Below, one piece after another: positions 39,598 to 42,530 of a stretch of DNA of 42,530 nt. Position numbers and translations under genes: made by a program. The stretch is taken from assembly GCA_003241965.1 (NCBI GenBank), contig QBMB01000008.1:40554-83083 (forward strand), read 5' to 3'. The DNA is from Burkholderiales bacterium (lineage in GTDB: Bacteria > Pseudomonadota > Gammaproteobacteria > Burkholderiales > Burkholderiaceae_C). Position 1 is the first letter of the stretch. Every line of letters begins with the position of its first letter. Under the pieces are notes generated by a model. The model was not told the origin of the DNA. It searched no databases and worked only from the letters and a program-made list of their open reading frames with translations.

Positions 39598-40596
39598 TCA
39601 GAGGTGAGCGAGCAGCCAGTGTCCCACGGCATCGGGCATGGCGCGCACATGGCCAGGCAGGCCCAAGGCACCATGCGAGACCGGAAAGCCGACGTGTCCG
39701 CCCTGCCCGGGCTGCCAGAGGGTTACATGCCGGCCAACCTGTTGCGCTGTCGGCAAAGAGGCTGCGGGCACGAAGGGGTCGTTGAGCGCATTGAGCGCGA
39801 GCGCGGGCACGCGGATGTGGTGCAGCACGGGTTTGGCCGAGGCACGCGACCAGTAGTCCGGTGTGTCGCGAAAGCCGTGCAGCGGCGCGGTGAAGAGGTT
39901 GTCGAACTCGAAGAGGTCGCGCGCGGCCAGCAGCGCCTCGCGATCGAACAGGCCGGGGTGCTGCTCCAGCTTCTTCAAGGCTTTGGGCACCATGCTGGCG
40001 AGAAACATGCGCGTGTAAACCAGCCGGTTGAAGCCGCGCCCGATGGCGTGGCCGCCCGCGGCCAGGTCCAGCGGCGAACAAATCGCGGCCACTGCGCGCA
40101 CCTGCGCGGCCGCGGACTCGCCCATCTCGGCGGCCCAGCGCATGAGCGCGTTACCGCCCAGTGAAACACCCACGGCGATCAGGGGCCGGTCCGGATGTTC
40201 GAGCGCAAAGCGCTTGAGGATCCAGTCGATCTCTTCGAAATCGCCCGAGTGGTAGGCGCGTGGCGCGCGGTTGAGTTCACCCGAGCAGCCGCGGAAATGC
40301 GGCACGGCGAAGGCCAGGGCGTTGGTCGCCGCAAAATCGGCGAAGGCCACCGAGTACTGGCTGGCCGAAGAGCCTTCGAGTCCATGGAACAGCACCAGCA
40401 AGGGCGCACCAGCGGGCGCGGCGAGCTGCGCCTGATCAATGTCGACGAAATCCCCGTCGGGCGTGGTCCAGCGGCTGCGCGTCCACCGGGGCGCGAGGCC
40501 AAAGTGCCGGCGGCTGGCCAGCGCGGCCCACAAGGTCTGCGCATTGCCACCGGGCAGCCACCAGGGCGCGGTGTAGGGGAACGGGACAGCGCTCAA
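39598..40596 (-). CDS. YheT-family alpha/beta hydrolase
   Basis: A 332-residue hydrolase that starts at TTG 40596, overlapping the stop of the NTF2-like gene (TTGA). No better ATG is available, and the family start (PWWLPGGNAQTLWAAL) is close behind. The alpha/beta fold shows LFHGLEGSS, the nucleophile elbow GVSLGGNA (Ser), ALNDPFVP (Asp) and QGGHVGF (His), the complete triad. The FRGCSGE segment is typical of YheT. Family members are esterase-like with poorly known substrates. Confidence 0.93.
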   Translation of the reverse strand: MSAVPFPYTAPWWLPGGNAQTLWAALASRRHFGLAPRWTRSRWTTPDGDFVDIDQAQLAAPAGAPLLVLFHGLEGSSASQYSVAFADFAATNALAFAVPHFRGCSGELNRAPRAYHSGDFEEIDWILKRFALEHPDRPLIAVGVSLGGNALMRWAAEMGESAAAQVRAVAAICSPLDLAAGGHAIGRGFNRLVYTRMFLASMVPKALKKLEQHPGLFDREALLAARDLFEFDNLFTAPLHGFRDTPDYWSRASAKPVLHHIRVPALALNALNDPFVPAASLPTAQQVGRHVTLWQPGQGGHVGFPVSHGALGLPGHVRAMPDAVGHWLLAHL

Positions 40597-41030
40597 TGCA
40601 GGACCGGTTGGTTGGTGAGCACCTCAACCGGCTCGGTGCGCAGGCCCGGGCTGGCATGGTGGGCCACCATGCGCCAGCCTTGCGCCGTTTTGGTGTACAC
40701 GTTGGTGGCCACCACCCAGGCGTGCTGCAAGCCATCGTCGCTCATCACCGCCACACGCTCAACCACGCTGTGCACGCTGCAGGCGCCCGCCTCCAGGCGT
40801 CGCACCTTTTCGGGAAAGGCCTGCACGCTGCCGTTGGCAAACATCGCCTCGAACGCCGAACGCACCGCCGCATGACCGACCAGCCGGGGGCCGCCCGGGT
40901 GCACGCAGACGATGTCGTCTTCGTCGGTCCAGCAGGCCATGAGGCGTTCGATGTCGGCGTGTTGCAGCGCGTCGTAGAACGCGGCTTCCGTATCGTCCGG
41001 GGAGCTCGGCGGGAGTTTGGGTTTTCGCAT
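40593..41030 (-). CDS. NTF2-like (SnoaL/DUF4440-type) protein
   Basis: A 145-residue protein from ATG 41030. After a short Pro/Ser-rich lead it follows the NTF2-like cone fold: EAAFYDALQHADIERLMACWTDEDDIVCVHPGG, GHAAVRSAFEAMF, and the paired strands AWVVATNVYTKTAQGWRMVAHHASP. Such folds bind small ligands or act as isomerases; the role here is unknown. It is the first gene of a three-gene minus-strand group with yheT and the DUF gene. Confidence 0.9.
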   Translation of the reverse strand: MRKPKLPPSSPDDTEAAFYDALQHADIERLMACWTDEDDIVCVHPGGPRLVGHAAVRSAFEAMFANGSVQAFPEKVRRLEAGACSVHSVVERVAVMSDDGLQHAWVVATNVYTKTAQGWRMVAHHASPGLRTEPVEVLTNQPVLH

Positions 41031-41168
41031 GCGCCGTATTTTGACGGCAGCGCCTCTTCTGTGCGCCCGGGCGCACCGCCAATTGCCTCGCCCCGGGGGT
41101 ATAGTCCCGCAGATTCGAGGCTCACCCAGAGCCTCCGCACGAACGGCCCGCCGGCCTTTGGAGGTTTC

Positions 41169-41789
41169 ATGCACACATCCTTGCGCTCCCCGTTCGTCCG
41201 GCTGGGCACCTGGCTTGCCGCCTTGTTGCTGTCGATCAGCCTCACCGGCTGCGGCTACAACGACTTCCAGCGGCTCGACGAACAGACGCAGTCGGCCTGG
41301 TCCGAGGTGCTCAACCAGTACCAGCGCCGCGCCGACTTGATTCCCAACATCGTCGCTACCGTCAAGGGCGAGGCCAACTTCGAACAGGAGACGCTCACGC
41401 GCGTGATCGAGGCGCGCTCCAAGGCCACCAGCATCCAGGTGACGCCCGAGACACTGAACGACCCCGCCGCCATGCAGCAGTTCCAGAACGCGCAGGGCGA
41501 GCTGGGCAGCGCGCTCAGCCGCTTGATGGTGGTGGTGGAGCAGTACCCCAACCTCAAGGCCAACCAGGGCTTCAGCGACCTCCGCGTACAACTCGAAGGC
41601 ACGGAGAACCGCATCACCGTGGCCCGCAACCGCTATATCCAGACGGTGCAGGAGTACAACGTGCTTTCGCGCAGTTTCCCGAGCAACCTCACCGCCATGG
41701 TGTTCGGCTACAAACCCAAGGCCAACTTCCAGGTGGCCAACGAAGCGGCCATCTCGGCACCCCCCACGGTGGACTTCAAGAAGCCATGA
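41169..41789 (+). CDS. LemA-family lipoprotein
   Basis: A 206-residue protein with GGAGG before ATG 41169. The N terminus is a lipoprotein signal with lipobox LTGC (cysteine about residue 27). The LemA core follows: YNDFQRLDEQTQSAWSEVLNQYQRRADLIPNIV, NEYNVLSRSFPSN-like VQEYNVLSRSFPSN, and a long coiled helical body. A TATAGT (41100-41105) and a small GAGGCT/AGCCTC hairpin (41117-41135) lie in the leader, but I see no matching -35. It is coupled to the TPM gene by ATGA; this pair is common in Proteobacteria, function uncertain. Confidence 0.93.
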   Translation: MHTSLRSPFVRLGTWLAALLLSISLTGCGYNDFQRLDEQTQSAWSEVLNQYQRRADLIPNIVATVKGEANFEQETLTRVIEARSKATSIQVTPETLNDPAAMQQFQNAQGELGSALSRLMVVVEQYPNLKANQGFSDLRVQLEGTENRITVARNRYIQTVQEYNVLSRSFPSNLTAMVFGYKPKANFQVANEAAISAPPTVDFKKP

Positions 41790-42530
41790 CGCGCTTCTGG
41801 GCCCGGTGCCTGCTGGCGCTGGGGCTGTGGTGGGTGCTGGCCTTCGCGTCGGCCCAGGGCCTGGTGCCGGTGCCTGCGCTGAGCGCACGCGTGATCGACC
41901 AGACCGCCACGCTCGACGCTGCAAGCCTCGCCGCCATCGAGGCCAAGCTGGCGGCGTTCGAGCAGTCCAACGGCTCACAGGTGGTGGTGCTGATGGTGCC
42001 GACCACCGCCCCGGAGGACATCGCCGATTTCACCCAGCGCGTGGGCGATGCCTGGAAGATCGGGCGCGCCGACGTGGGCGATGGCGCGCTGTTCGTGATC
42101 GCCAAGGACGACCGGCGCCTGCGCATCGCCACGGCCAAGGCGCTCGAAGGTGCGATCCCCGACCTGATGGCGCGCCGCATCATCGACAGCGCCGTGACCC
42201 CCGCCTTTCGCCGAGGCGAATACGCCGGCGGCATCAACGCCGGCGTCGACCAGATCCTGGCTCGCATCCGTGGTGAAGAGCTGCCTCTGCCGGATGCAAC
42301 CACCGCCCAACGCGCGGCAGGTTCCAGCGATTTTGAGTGGATGGACGCGCTGATCTTTCTGGTGTTCGCCGTTCCCATGCTCTCGGGTTTGCTGCGTGGC
42401 ATGTTCGGCAACAAGCTGGGCACCGTGTTCACCGGCGTGGGTGCGGGTGCGCTGGCCTGGATATTGACCACGGTGGTGTGGGTGGCCATCGGAGCCGGCT
42501 TGCTCGGCATGATCGCGGCACTGTTCATGC
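41786..42530 (+). CDS. TPM-domain membrane protein (YgcG-like), 3' end outside window
   Basis: About 248 residues are visible; the gene runs off the right edge. Signal peptide (LLALGLWWVLAFASAQ), then the TPM domain: VIDQTATLDAASLAAIEAKLAAFEQSNGSQVVVLMV, WKIGRADVGDGALFVIAKDDRRLRIATAKALEGAIPD. Then a low-complexity link and at least two membrane segments (LIFLVFAVPMLSGLL and a Gly/Ala-rich one). TPM proteins are periplasm-facing and often paired with LemA, as here (ATGA overlap). Confidence 0.92.
   Translation, partial: MTRFWARCLLALGLWWVLAFASAQGLVPVPALSARVIDQTATLDAASLAAIEAKLAAFEQSNGSQVVVLMVPTTAPEDIADFTQRVGDAWKIGRADVGDGALFVIAKDDRRLRIATAKALEGAIPDLMARRIIDSAVTPAFRRGEYAGGINAGVDQILARIRGEELPLPDATTAQRAAGSSDFEWMDALIFLVFAVPMLSGLLRGMFGNKLGTVFTGVGAGALAWILTTVVWVAIGAGLLGMIAALFM

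Overview
The window looks like a chromosomal segment of a high-GC betaproteobacterium. The gene types (diheme cytochrome c, Liv-type transporter, YheT, LemA/TPM pair) and the integrase style point to Burkholderiales, probably Comamonadaceae and possibly Hydrogenophaga-like. That placement is an inference from overall look; no database was consulted.

Region 1 (1-1555) is chromosomal: the 5' part of a DEDD exonuclease gene and an MscS-type channel gene, both on the minus strand. Region 2 (about 1556-19322) is a genomic island in the 3' end of a tRNA-Arg(CCG) gene. The intact tRNA (19289-19364) lies at the right end next to a large tyrosine integrase. A 35-bp exact copy of the tRNA 3' end marks the left end (1556-1590), and paired TGTAGC motifs sit just inside both ends. 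The left third of the island carries a GNAT-like gene with a small coupled partner, a serine resolvase with a res-like site, a Rep-like gene and an HTH regulator. The right two thirds carry a compact plus-strand defence operon: NYN/OST-HTH protein, HsdM, HsdS, McrB, McrC, HsdR. The McrBC genes are nested inside a type I restriction-modification operon.

Region 3 (19508-25045) starts with a membrane-anchored diheme cytochrome c. It is followed by two successive gene pairs, each a CesT-like secretion-chaperone protein followed by a larger protein: a metal-dependent amidohydrolase and a 637-residue membrane/coiled-coil protein. The two larger proteins start with a similar MH-x-N-S/T tip and have polar, disordered-looking N termini. 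They are candidate type III secretion cargoes, and I find this the most unusual part of the window. No secretion apparatus is encoded here.

Region 4 (25058-36505) is a catabolic cluster for aldoximes and nitriles. A divergent AraC-family regulator faces a 22-bp-spaced direct repeat. Then come a complete branched-chain-type ABC importer (binding protein, LivG, LivF, LivH, LivM), a Phenol_MetA_deg-type outer-membrane protein, a nitrilase, a second binding protein, and two tandem heme aldoxime dehydratases. The chemistry implied is uptake, aldoxime to nitrile to carboxylic acid plus ammonia. A protein with ankyrin-like repeats fused to an FAD/NAD(P)-binding module follows after a terminator.

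Region 5 (39069-42530) is ordinary chromosome: a DUF protein, a YheT-type hydrolase and an NTF2-like protein on the minus strand, then LemA and a TPM-domain protein (cut by the window end) on the plus strand.
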